From Hemerocallis citrina (taxonomy: Eukaryota > Streptophyta > Magnoliopsida > Asparagales > Asphodelaceae): 64,000 nt of DNA. Positions 45,317 to 55,414 of this stretch are shown piece by piece. The notes under the pieces are model-generated. The model saw only the letters and a list, made by a program, of their open reading frames with translations, was not told where the DNA came from and searched no databases. The translations under genes were made by a program, and so were the position numbers. Numbering within the stretch: position 1 is the first letter of the stretch; every line of letters starts with the position of its first letter. The stretch lies in assembly GCA_017893485.1 (NCBI GenBank), contig CM030362.1:265589073-265653072 (forward strand). Direction: 5' to 3'.

Positions 45317-46306
45317 CAGTGATGACATGATCTACCTCATCGGCATCAGCTTCAGTCAAGGAAAATACTCGCCCTTGCTGGTACGGTCTCTTTCCAGCCT
45401 GCTGAGTTGGTCCCCTTTGGACGACATCCTGCAACTTCGGGCACCGAGATCGGTAGTGACCTGTCTCCCCACAATTGTAACAAGTCACCACAGGAGGTCT
45501 CACCCATGCATTTCTGGGTCTCCCATCTATGTTGACAGCATTCGCTCCCGTTGGTTTGAACCTCTGGGCTAACGGCTGTCCCTGGTACTCCCAGCAACTG
45601 CGGGCCTCTTCCCCATGTTCCAGTTGTTCTTTCTATTCTGAACAGCGTGGAAATGCTCCATGTCTGCCTCCGTGGCTGCCGCTCGTTTGACTAGCTTGTC
45701 AAACCCCCTGATACCGAGGGTTATCATCCTGGACCTTAAGCTCGGCCTCAACCCATGCTCGAACTTACAAGCCTTCTTCGCCTCATCCATCACTAATTCG
45801 GGAGCATACCTTGAGAGCTGAGTGAATCTCGTCTCATACTCCCTAACCGACATGCTGCCCTGCTGTAGTGATAAAAACTCCATGGCCTTCTTCTCCTGGA
45901 CATCTGAGGGAAAATAATGACGGTGGAATTCTTCCAAGAATTCCTCCCAGCCAAGAACAATACCTCCCATTGTCTGCTTCATCGACTGCCACCATACAGT
46001 CGCATCCTTCTCGAACTGCAGTGCCGCCAACTTCACCTTACTGCCCTCCGGGGTCTCTAAGATTTCGAAGATAGTCTCTACCTGCTGGATCCAGTTGTCA
46101 GCCGCGTCAGGATCTGACTTTCCCTCAAATACTGGTGGTTTCGTCCGCTTGAATGATTCCACGAGTTTGATTGCTTCGGGTACTAGATTCACAGGCACTC
46201 TTCCTTGGTTCTGATTCATGGCAACGGCATTGAGTATCTGATAGACCCTTGCTAGTTCCGTTTCCAAGTCCAGACCTTCACCGTTTCTTGCTCTTCGTCT
46301 AGCCAT
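45317..46306 (-). pseudogene. C gag
   Basis: I place the start at 46306 (MARRRARNGE), which fits gag of D better than the upstream Met codons in frame. The gag core (KPPVFEGKSDPDAADNWI, VWWQSMKQTM, EFHRHYFPSDVQEKKAMEFL) is followed by a basic linker and one CCHC knuckle (CYNCGETGHYRSRC). A frameshift near 45580-45605 separates core and knuckle. The end reads SLTEADADEVDHVITG before the proposed intron. Confidence 0.88.
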
Positions 46307-46451
46307 ATTCTGATGCAAAAGATCCATTAAATTCGAAGTATAAAACATGAATTTTAAATCATCTTTTCATTTCATTGAATTTCAAACATTATACATTCGA
46401 ATTTAAAACATTTCTTGACATCAGAATGAAAGCCATAGAAGCTACAATAGT
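46307..46451 (-). other. Spacer between extra ORF and gag of C
   Basis: AT-rich leader of gag; no gene seen. Confidence 0.4.
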
Positions 46452-46833
46452 CTAACTCCTACGGTTCCTCTTCGCTTCACGAAGCTCTCCCCGTAGTTCC
46501 TCCACTTCCTCCTTCAGTACATCGGTCATATTTTTCCTCTTCTCGAGTTCCCATACACGATGACTGAGAACTGCAAAATCATCCTTGCGCTTCGCCAACT
46601 GAGCCTTTAATAGTCGTCTTCTAAAGAGATATCACAAGACTACTTGGGACTGGTTCTTCTTCGTCAGAAGAATCATCAGATGAGTCCGGAGGTGGGGTGA
46701 TCTCTCGGGACTCAGGCCATTCCTCTTCCACATCTTTGGGATCTTCCTCATCTGAATCAGCTTGTCTGGGGTAGTAATCTTCCTCTATGATATGCCAATT
46801 GTCGTCTCCAGCAGGGTCGAAGTGATCAGCCAT
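46452..46833 (-). pseudogene. Extra ORF between primer site and gag in C (acidic, then coiled coil)
   Basis: From Met at 46833 a 71-codon frame encodes a strongly acidic, Ser-rich protein (DSDEEDPKDVEEEWPES, DSSDDSSDEEE) ending at TAG 46621. Shifting one base, 46619-46452 encodes a 55-residue basic coiled coil (LEKRKNMTDVLKEEVEEL, RGELREAKRNRRS) ending in TAG. Together they look like one ~125-residue protein broken by a frameshift. It is in sense with gag and directly upstream. Function is unknown; such an ORF is not part of the standard Tekay layout that I know. Confidence 0.5.
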
Positions 46834-46976
46834 CTTAGAAATAGAGAGGAAGAAGCATAAATCATAGAGCAACGCAAATGTAAGTGACTTACATTTAAAT
46901 CTCTAGACTCAACACACACTCTAATGTCCACTTCTAGGGTGTCGTTCCTTATAAATTTGTACTAGTGTGAAGCGTG

Positions 46977-46988
46977 GCTCTGATACCA
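46977..46988 (-). other. Primer binding site of C (tRNA-iMet)
   Basis: TGGTATCAGAGC on the minus strand, three bases after the 5' LTR end. Confidence 0.88.
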
Positions 46989-46991
46989 CTC

Positions 46992-49900
46992 TGTAACACC
47001 CCGAATTCCAAAACACAACTGAATTCGAGATTCCATAGGATCTTTACACTTCTTTCGTACAATTTTACAAGGAATTAAAAATTTTTCACTTTACATCAGA
47101 GTTACATGGAATCTTTACACTTTACATTTTACAGCGGAAGCAATTTACAACATTTATATAAAAGAATAACAATATTTGAATGATCTCTAAGCATCAGTTC
47201 TCCTTTAATCTTTATCAGACCATTTATCCTGCATACAAAACTGTGGGTACGTCAGTTTATTCAACCGAAGAAAATTATATACGGCCATCCTCTCTATGCC
47301 GGAAACAGTATAACGATTCTCATTTCTTAACAAAATCACAAACTTGTTCACAAAAACAAAGCTAAAGGGACTATCCCATTGATGTCGTGTCGTGCTGTGC
47401 ACTTAGTCCTTAATGCAGTTGTTATGTTATATGACACTAATGCACACTTGTTCGGATTCTATGCATCCCATACTACATAGGTCCGAGGGCAAGCCCTTAA
47501 TCGTACTTCATCTTTTAGGGTTTGTTCCTTGCCATGACTTAAACTAATACGGTAACTGCGGTAAGTATCCTAGATGTTCTATGATCTACGAGCCCATGTC
47601 CAGGCAGTCTGGAGGGGAATCCACGTACTGACATGACGCATCAAGCAGGCAGACTATAAACAATTCAACCTCCGCCACGGAACAATGGCACCACCCGTAG
47701 CCACCAAAACACCCCACAAGCGTCGCCACCAGGACAATAATTTCGGAATAGTGCCCACGCCATGTCATAATGCATCAAGCAGGCAGTTTGTGGATCACTC
47801 TCACACCGTCAATCCGATGGCCCTCATACTCATGTTTTTCTCTTACTTTCATCACATCTTCACTATGTGTCTAATCCTCAGTTTATTAGAATCATGAACA
47901 AAATCAATTCTCTAGAGTTAGCCTTTCCACAATACCGGTCTTAATTCTTTATTCAACGCGACCCAAATCTTGGTCTTTTCATTTCAAATTTCATTTCAAT
48001 TAATTTATTTTCCATGCCGGTATGAGGCTTAGCTACACTCTATTTCTCAATTTCAATTCACAATTACACGAGAATCGAGTCTTTCAAACTCATGAGTTCA
48101 TTTTTCATGATTACATCAGACTTTCCTTTTTCATGTTCATAGTATTCATAGTCATAAAACTTTTCATAAATTCAGCAGAATAATTCACTTCACTTCATAT
48201 ACGATTCATGCAAAGGTAAATAAAATTCACTTTTCTAATCCGTCACATCCAATCTCCATTCTTTCCATTATCAAATTTCTTTCAAACAATATATATATGT
48301 ATTTATTTCACAAAGCAAATTTAGAAATCTGAGATGTTGACAAAGAGTCTGGACAGTCGACTGTTACTCAGACCAGTCGGCTGTTCAGCAGGGTTTTAAA
48401 CTCGAAAGTACAAGGTACAGGGCAGTCGACTGTTACTCAGACCAGTCGGCTGTTCTGCAGGGTTTTAACTCGAAGGATTTAATAATCAGGTCAGTCGACT
48501 ACTACATCTATTCGGTCGACTGATCAGTATTAAAATTTGAAATAAGGAACCATTTCTTCTTTCATTCGATTCACACAAAATCTTAGTTTAAGATTACAAT
48601 AGGTTCATTTCTCGAAACTAATACACGACTTTATTTAACAACCTTCACAACATGCATAGTTTACTAAATAATGTAGGGATTCTTACGACTAGTATTTTCC
48701 ACACAACCACGACTTCAAAAAAAAGGGTATTTTTCCCATAATCATCATTTTTCTACAGAGATAAACATTTATTCCAATTCAGTATGCTAGATAAAAATCA
48801 AGAATAACATACATTAATCATATCATTTCATTAGGTTCACCCATTCGTTTCATGCAATCACACTTCTGTTCCATTTTCATTTAAAATCATAGTATTAACA
48901 AAGAGCAATAATTTCACTTGTTTATGCTTGTATAATTAGTACAAAACTTATTATGGTATCTTTCATTCTCTCAGACCAGTCGACTGTTCAACATGATCGG
49001 TCGACTGTACAGCTAGTTTTTCAATGTCTTTAGTTCTTTTCCATTCATTCAAATTTTCACATGATGTATATAGCATGAGAGATTTCATTATAACAATCAT
49101 TCAATCAAACTAACTTTAACACACACACAAAATGACAATTCAATTTCAGCCCTAGCATGATTTCTACTCTAGAAGTCATGAGAAACACCCACCTTTTTGA
49201 AGATACACGAATAGAAAGCTCTTATAAAATCCTTTAGAATGCACAAATAGATCCTTCTCCTCCTAGGTGTAGCAAAAACCGAGTAATTCCCGACCTTCTT
49301 TGGATGAACACCCACACAAGAATTCCTCAATATTTTTCTCCCAAAAACTCTCAATCTTTTCTTACTCTAATCTTTTCTCTTTCTAGTAAAATTTTATAAT
49401 GTACTACGATGAGAAGAAACTATGGGGTATTTATACATAATTTTGGGTGGATTGGATAGCTAGGATTAGATCAACTAGTTAGGGATTAAAGGCTAGGATG
49501 AATTAGGGAGTTGCCACAACCACCCATGACTTGAGAAACTACCTCACCACTACTCCTATCTCTCCCTTTCTCTTGGATCCAATCCGGCCTAATAGGAAAA
49601 GTGTGCAATGCACACTATATTGCATGCACGTGCTACCCTAGTGTCCCTCATTCTTAAGTTGTTCATGCACTAATTTATTAATTGTCTACCATTGAGTCTA
49701 CACTACAAGTCACCATAATTAAAAGAGGAATAAATTAAATGGGTTTACTATTTGGGCCAAAAATCATAGGCTCAAGGAAAAATACTTAAATTAATTATAA
49801 TGGGCTAGAATTAGGCCTAGGATGTTCTTTAGGCTTTAAAATAACTCTTGTAGGAAACAAAGAGAATAATCAGTCTATTAGGCTATGAAGAAAAATATTG

Positions 49901-50010
49901 GACTCTAGAAAAACATATGAAATTATGTATGCAAAAATACATATGGTCTCAAATCCTCATAAAATGAAATATATACGAAATATATATATATAATAGATCG
50001 GGATGTTACA
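46992..50010 (-). repeat. 5' LTR of C (3019 bp)
   Basis: On the plus strand it starts TGTAACACCCCGAATT and ends ATCGGGATGTTACA. It gives the uninterrupted version of the site where the hAT entered the other LTR. It contains two 69-bp palindrome units (48357, 48426), pairs near 48488-48520 and 48978-49010, and a TATA box at 49428-49435 (minus strand). No protein gene is supported. Confidence 0.92.
49428..49435 (-). promoter_or_regulatory. TATA box in the 5' LTR of C
   Basis: TATAAATA on the minus strand, the likely promoter for element C. Confidence 0.6.
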
Positions 50011-50015
50011 GCGCA

Positions 50016-53000
50016 GCCCCCTGGCCGCGTCTCTCGCACCGCAGTGCAGCGCCTCTGCATCTCCCGGACATTCCTCCTACCTCCTGCCGCTCACATCCCT
50101 GCCATGCTCCTCTCTCCCCTGTGTTCTGCCGCCTGCGCCGGCCCCTCCTGCGGCGCCGCCAGTGATGCAACAGATCACCGGCGAGCTCCTGTAGCAACGA
50201 GCAGCACCGATACACCCACTCCTGTCGTTCCTACCTCCCTGCGTCGACAGCTCCGCCCTCCACCTGGTGCTCCCTAGTCGACAGCGGCAGCAACATTGCC
50301 CTCCAGCTAGCAAGACAGCCACCGTGCTGTGTTCCCCATGTCGACAGTCGGCCGCCGTCAGCCTTGCCACCGTGCCAGCCCGCCACCCGCCGTGACCACC
50401 AGCTCCAGTTGCCGTCCCCATTTTGTTGTCGTTCGCCAATCGAGCTAGGCGAAGCCGTTGATGGTTCGTTGTTTGTTTGGGTTTGATCAAGTGTGTTTTG
50501 GGCCGTCGATCATCACGATCATCATCATCATCATGTTTGATTGGATGTGGAACGTCCGATTTCCTCTTGATCATCACGATCATGATGATCATCGAGATTC
50601 CTTTGATCGCAGTTGTTCGATCGATAGATCTTGGTCGTCTTCATCATCTTCATTATCAAGGAGATCTGGCCGTCCGATCTGATTCGATCATCTTGATCTT
50701 GATCTTTGATCGCAACAGTCCGATCTTCCGATCTCGATCGCCATCAAGATCCGTACCCGGTCGTGATCACCGTGATCGTTGCTTATCGCCGTGTCGCCCG
50801 GGATCCATTCCCGTTATTCCTCCGTCGGATTCGTCATCTACACCCCAAGGCAAGTATTCATCTTGTACAAATTTTTGTTCTAGTACAAGCATTTAATTTG
50901 AAAATACTGCAAATAGATAGTAGTTGTGACTCCTCCTTGACTCTTCGTTGTTGATCAAATATTAATCCTCATTGATTCCTTGATCTTAAGAGTCACAACC
51001 CTTTCGTTGACATATTTACAGAACTAGTTGGACCCTCTCCTAATTACTTGAACATGAACCTCTTGACTTGTGGACATGTGAGGTGTGATGTGTTGTGTCG
51101 ATTTTACATTCTTTAGAGTTGAGAAATACATGTGACTTGCTGATCTGATAACCACTACATCCGTATTTGTACCACACATTAATCTAGACTCATAATAACC
51201 AATTATCATGCAACTTATATATGAAAGACATTCATACCTGCTGCTGTTACGGACTTTACTTGCTGTTTCAACCCCTTAAAAATCAAAATCTGAACTTGAG
51301 CCCTAAATATGAAATGTAGCTCTAAATGTCTAGTTACCGATAGCATCCATAAGTTTTGAATTTTGAGTTACGGTCTAGGAGATATTGCAGTTTTACTGCT
51401 GCTGTGTCGGTAATCGTAGATTCACAAAAACTACTACACCTCTTTAGTTTACAATTATTTTAACTATGCTACCAATAATTATTTGACTTGAAATTTTGCA
51501 TGCTGATACTGGACACCCTAGAGAACATTTTCTAATTTTCTCAGAATTAATTAATGATGTTTCAATACTGTTTCATATGTATAAACTCAGTTTTACAAAT
51601 TCTGGCCGAACACGAATGTTGTATAGTTTTCTGTTTTGACACATGTTACCACAACTTTTATGCACCTTAATTATATGAATTGGAACCAGGCAGGAGTCTA
51701 GTTTTTAGACCTCCTGACGGATCCACATTTGCTATTTTGTAGCAACGGGAATCGCAGTTTTGGTGCAGCAACCTAATGCTGTCCAGATTTGAGATTTTCG
51801 TCGTTCTTGATATTTTGATTCGTGTTGACCCTCGAATATGCTATATAAATATCTCAAACTTGTTCCATGTTCATGATTATGTTTACTTGACTTGTTTCGC
51901 ACATTTCATGCTTGCTTGATGATAATAATAAATGATAATCCGTGGTTTAAGGGAAAGACCATAGTAGTGGACAATATAGGTAAGTGTACTCAGAAAAGGG
52001 CCCGTGTTTCCCACTTGATACATGTCTCATGAACTAATATATTATTATTCGATTCATGAATTAGTATATTATTTGATTTATGAACTAGTATATTATCAAT
52101 CGATTCATGGACTAGTATATTATTGATCCATGAACTAGTATATATATGATTCATGACTTGTTTTGTTATGACTTGACACATGAACTGGATATGTGATTAC
52201 CCGATTCATGAGCATAGCTTGCTTGATACTTGATACCTGAGTACACCTCCCTATAAACTCCATTACTAGGCCTAAATGTAACTGATTGACTGTAGCAACC
52301 ATGTAGTAAAAGTATGGATGCATGAAGTGCTACCTAGATAGTAATAACCACAAGACTTGATACTTGACTACATGATATATGAAACTTGATACTTGTACTT
52401 GACATCTTGACACTAGACTTGAGACTTGTTACCTGACACTTGTACTTGATACTTGTCACTTGATGTTGGATACCCTTACATGTTCACTTGCCACTTACTC
52501 CACTATTAGTATTTGTTACCCAACCTGATCACTTGAGTTGTCCTTCTTGTTAGCTAGTTTCTTGAATCCCCACTCCTTGTTGCATTCCTATTATATTTTT
52601 GATTCCAAATTTTGTTCCATATTTCTTGTACTCATTTTTACTATTTATGACCCTAACTTGCACTAAGAGCGTTTCTCTATTTTTCCCCTTTTTATAATTA
52701 TTAAACAGACTTTGGAGACGTGTTGCCTGCTGGAATTGGTGAGCAGAGATTTTAGGCTTCAAATGAAGAAAAGACATGCTTAAATTATTTATTTCCTTTG
52801 TGTTATTTACTTCTTGCTACTTAAAACTTGTAACGGGCTTATGTTCCCGAGTTTTACATTTGATCCAGATTTGAGAATTTTTTTGAGACACTAGTATTTA
52901 TTTCAATTGTTACTATTGTTTAATAAATATTTCATGCATGCGTGGTTGTATATATATTTTGTTATATTCTTGTTGTGATGCTGAGTCGATCCTACAGCTT

Positions 53001-53076
53001 ATGGATGATGTTAAAATCATTCGCTGGGCTTCGTCACGCACTCGTATTCTGTGTTTTTGGGAAGCGGGGCATGACA
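50016..53076 (+). repeat. Right part of solo LTR E
   Basis: Continuation of E after C. It begins with a GC-rich leader (50016-50450), then a GATC-dense stretch (50484-50815), then AT-rich sequence with two degenerate repeats: ATGAACTAGTATATTATT units (about 52025-52160) and ACTTGATACTTG units (about 52220-52480). A likely donor CCAAGGCAAGT near 50850 and acceptor TTAAACAG near 52708 suggest an intron in LTR-driven RNA. Short open frames at 50003-50900 overlap on both strands and show no family resemblance, so I call no gene. Confidence 0.6.
50484..50815. repeat. GATC-dense segment
   Basis: I count 22 GATC tetranucleotides in about 330 bp, where roughly one is expected. They lie in mixed contexts (TTGATCATC, CGATCGAT, CCGATCT), so this is not one simple tandem unit. 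Confidence 0.85.
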
Positions 53077-53496
53077 GATGGGGGAGTTGAATATGTCATT
53101 ATAGATTTTAAAATAATAATTTGCTTAAAATGGAGGAGTAACACAAAGTAGTTTGCAATGATAGAGTTTCAGTTTATTTCTCTCGAGAATAAATTTGTCA
53201 CTTGCTTGATAAAACTTCTATTGAGTTTAAGACTCTTGTGTTCATGAGCTTAAAACTCTTATTTTGTTCTTGAAGTTTATTTACTTTGGTTGATTTTGAA
53301 ACTATGGCAGATTTCTCTAGTTGGTTTAGTCATTGTGAACTATTATGTTCTAATATGGTCTTTGAACTATTCGATTATTTTGGTTTAGTCTCATTTGAAC
53401 TATTCGAATTATAATTGATTTAGTCTATGAACTATATTTTTTTATCCAATGATATAACAGGGCATTGCCTTATATATTGAGAATATAGGAGGAGAT
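53077..53496 (+). other. 3' non-coding end of a second Copia-like element
   Basis: AT-rich, no coding frame. It begins with the target duplication GATGG of E and ends in GGAGGAGAT (53488-53496), a polypurine tract followed by an LTR start. Confidence 0.45.
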
Positions 53497-53838
53497 TGTT
53501 GGATATATAGGTATATTCTCTATATAATAGAATATTATTGTGTATAATGTTCTATGGGGCTACACGTGCTTTCATGTGTTATCTGTTAATTATTGGACCG
53601 GGTTTGACTGGGCATGAAGCTTAGTACCCTAAACCTAGTTTAATCTCATATATACTGGTCTTGTGGAAGTACCTGGGATTATTCCAATTCTGATAATCAG
53701 GATACAATATCTTACAAAGTATGGATATTAACCCTAACCCTAATTTCTCTTTTTATTATCTCTCATAATCTCTAACATTAGTTTGGTGTTGTTATTTTCC
53801 AATTATTTAAAAAATAATACTAAGCTTAAATAAGGATA
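53497..53838 (+). repeat. Copia-like LTR, left part
   Basis: Starts TGTTGGATATATAGG, a common Copia LTR start. A TATA-like CATATATACT lies near 53648, and telobox repeats (TAACCCTAACCCTAA) near 53732. The LTR is interrupted at 53839 by the next LTR. Confidence 0.5.
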
Positions 53839-54763
53839 TGTAACCCCTGTTTTTTATTTTCTGTAATTTTGGATGTATTTTATTCCTTTTGAGTATTTAT
53901 TCCTGTTGTATTTCTCCGTCTCTCTTTGAACCATGTATTTGATCTCCGTTTTCATTATCACTCTATCTGTTTTGATTTTGACTCTATTTTTGTGGCTTCG
54001 AAAATTTTCTTGATCTAATTAAATTTTCTGTCCCAATTTATTTGTCTCTGATTTATTTTGTTTAGCTCCAATTAATTTATTTCATGACCTATTTAATTAT
54101 TGTTAAATCCTATTTTATTTCTTGTTTGATCATTAAACCCTAAACCCTATTCTTTCTATACCTCTATATCCATTAGCTATCTAACCCGTTACCTGCATTC
54201 ACCCCTAAACCCTAATACCTATCCTCTATATTTACTACCTACTGTGTGCTGCTTGTATGATACATGTTACCTGTCACATGTTATATACACCTGTTATCTC
54301 ACCACATTACTTGATTCTGTTCACGATTCATGCTAGTTGTTCTATCTTGTTGCCATGTCTATTCCATGCTATGTTTGCTTCCACTGTTACTCTATGTTGT
54401 TTATTCTTTTCATGTACTTGTGTCTGCACTACAAGCGGCCCGTAACTTGAATTGACGAGCATTTTGTTTCTCTTTTCTTTTCCTACAATTTGTTAAATTG
54501 CAGATTATGGTGATCAGCTGCCCGATGGAGTAGGTGATCTGAGATTTTAGATGCTGGAGTTCTTGCTATTATTATTATTTCATGTTGCTTATTTTGAATA
54601 AATGTATCTGCTACTTGGATTATTTGTATTGGACAGTTTGACCCAGAATTTTTGACTTGTTTCCGGATCTGGTTTATTTGAGAATTATTAATGTTTGTTT
54701 CAAGTAAATTCTGTTGGTATATTGATTTATTCATGCATGCGTGGTTGATTTATCCTTGTTATT
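53839..54763 (+). repeat. Short LTR related to solo LTR E, interrupted by Tat element B
   Basis: Starts TGTAACCCCTGTTTTTTA, like E (TGTAAGCCCTGTTTTCCC). Near its right end it shares TTCATGCATGCGTGGTTG and an acceptor-like TTGCAG followed by a GAGATTTTAG segment with E. It lacks the 2.8-kb middle of E. Element B begins at 54764, so the terminal ~130 bp are outside the window. Confidence 0.6.
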
Positions 54764-55340
54764 TGATATGGCCAAAAATGGGGTTAAATCGGAACCATTC
54801 AAAGTGGGTGCGAATCTTAAAGTTCTAGGGGTAAGACGGTAATTTCGGCTACAGACGAGTCCAAATTGGGAACCGGGTCCCTCATCTTGGACCCGCTAAC
54901 TCATGAACGGACCTGACCCGTTGAGAATGGGTCTCAACCCGCTAGGGGCCAGATCAACAGGATTGGAGGAAATCTGTCACCCCCTGATCTTGAGGTGGTT
55001 ATAACCACCCGTATCCTGCCACATCGGGAAGTAGGGATTCACTCTTATCCTGAAAGAGATCCCCTTGGTGACTATAAAAAGCCCCCTACCTCCTACGGTG
55101 AAAGGTGATCACACTTTGCACACTTGAGCTCTTTTCCCTTCACTTTTTCTGTGTATTGACTTGAGCGTCGGAGGGTTCGTCGCTGGGATTTATCCCGATG
55201 TCTTGAACGTTTGTGCAGGTTCAAGGGAGCACCAAGGGATCAACCAGTCAACAAGGAAGAAGAAGGGTTCCGCCTGTTCGAGTTCCTCACGAACCTACAA
55301 ATCTCATCTATTGCCCCCACACCAGAATCCAGCGGCAACA
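54764..55340 (+). repeat. 5' LTR of element B (577 bp)
   Basis: Starts TGATATGGCCAAAAATGGGG and ends CCAGCGGCAACA. The ends match those of A; the middle has diverged considerably. TATA box (TATAAAAA) at 55073-55080. Confidence 0.88.
55073..55080 (+). promoter_or_regulatory. TATA box in 5' LTR of element B
   Basis: TATAAAAA followed by GCCCCCTACC, the same context as the LTR TATA box of A. Confidence 0.6.
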
Positions 55341-55343
55341 GAT

Positions 55344-55361
55344 TGGCGCCGTCTATGGGAA
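55344..55361 (+). other. Primer binding site of element B
   Basis: TGGCGCCGTCTATGGGAA, three bases after the LTR; one base differs from the site of A. Confidence 0.75.
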
Positions 55362-55414
55362 CTTCTCGACAAAGCAATCCAAACTTCCTCCTTCCACCAA
55401 AGTCACTTCCAGCA

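Larger units (their letters stand above)
22021..50010 (-). mobile_element. Tekay/Del-type chromovirus C (contains a hAT and element D)
   Basis: A complete Ty3/gypsy element on the minus strand. The 5' LTR is 46992-50010 and the 3' LTR 22021-31876 (split by a hAT). Both LTRs start TGTAACACCCCGAATT on the plus strand and end GATCGGGATGTTACA. The target duplication GCGCA is perfect at 22016-22020 and 50011-50015. On the minus strand the order is primer site, extra acidic/coiled-coil ORF, gag, protease, RT, RNase H, [element D], integrase with chromodomain, polypurine tract. Damage is light: one frameshift in gag, TAA at 44943, TGA at 32938, plus D's insertion. Confidence 0.95.
21283..53076 (+). 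mobile_element. Solo LTR E, split by chromovirus C
   Basis: The LTR starts TGTAAGCCCTG at 21283 and ends GGGGCATGACA at 53076. GATGG flanks it on both sides (21278-21282 and 53077-53081), a perfect 5-bp target duplication, so this is a single LTR left after LTR-LTR recombination. Its own sequence is 21283-22020 plus 50016-53076, about 3.8 kb. A TATA box (TATATAAATA, 21838-21847) with a telobox-like CCTAAACTAAACC to its right marks the promoter. A related but shorter LTR lies at 53839-54763. Confidence 0.8.

Noticed and set aside
50484..50815. Replication origin or Dam-site cluster
   Set aside because: GATC methylation logic is bacterial; nothing else here suggests a bacterial origin.
50003..50900. 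Overlapping Pro/Ala/Ser-rich frames in the GC-rich leader
   Set aside because: Long frames exist on both strands at once, as expected of GC-rich sequence, and none has a recognisable domain or a matching copy in the related LTR.
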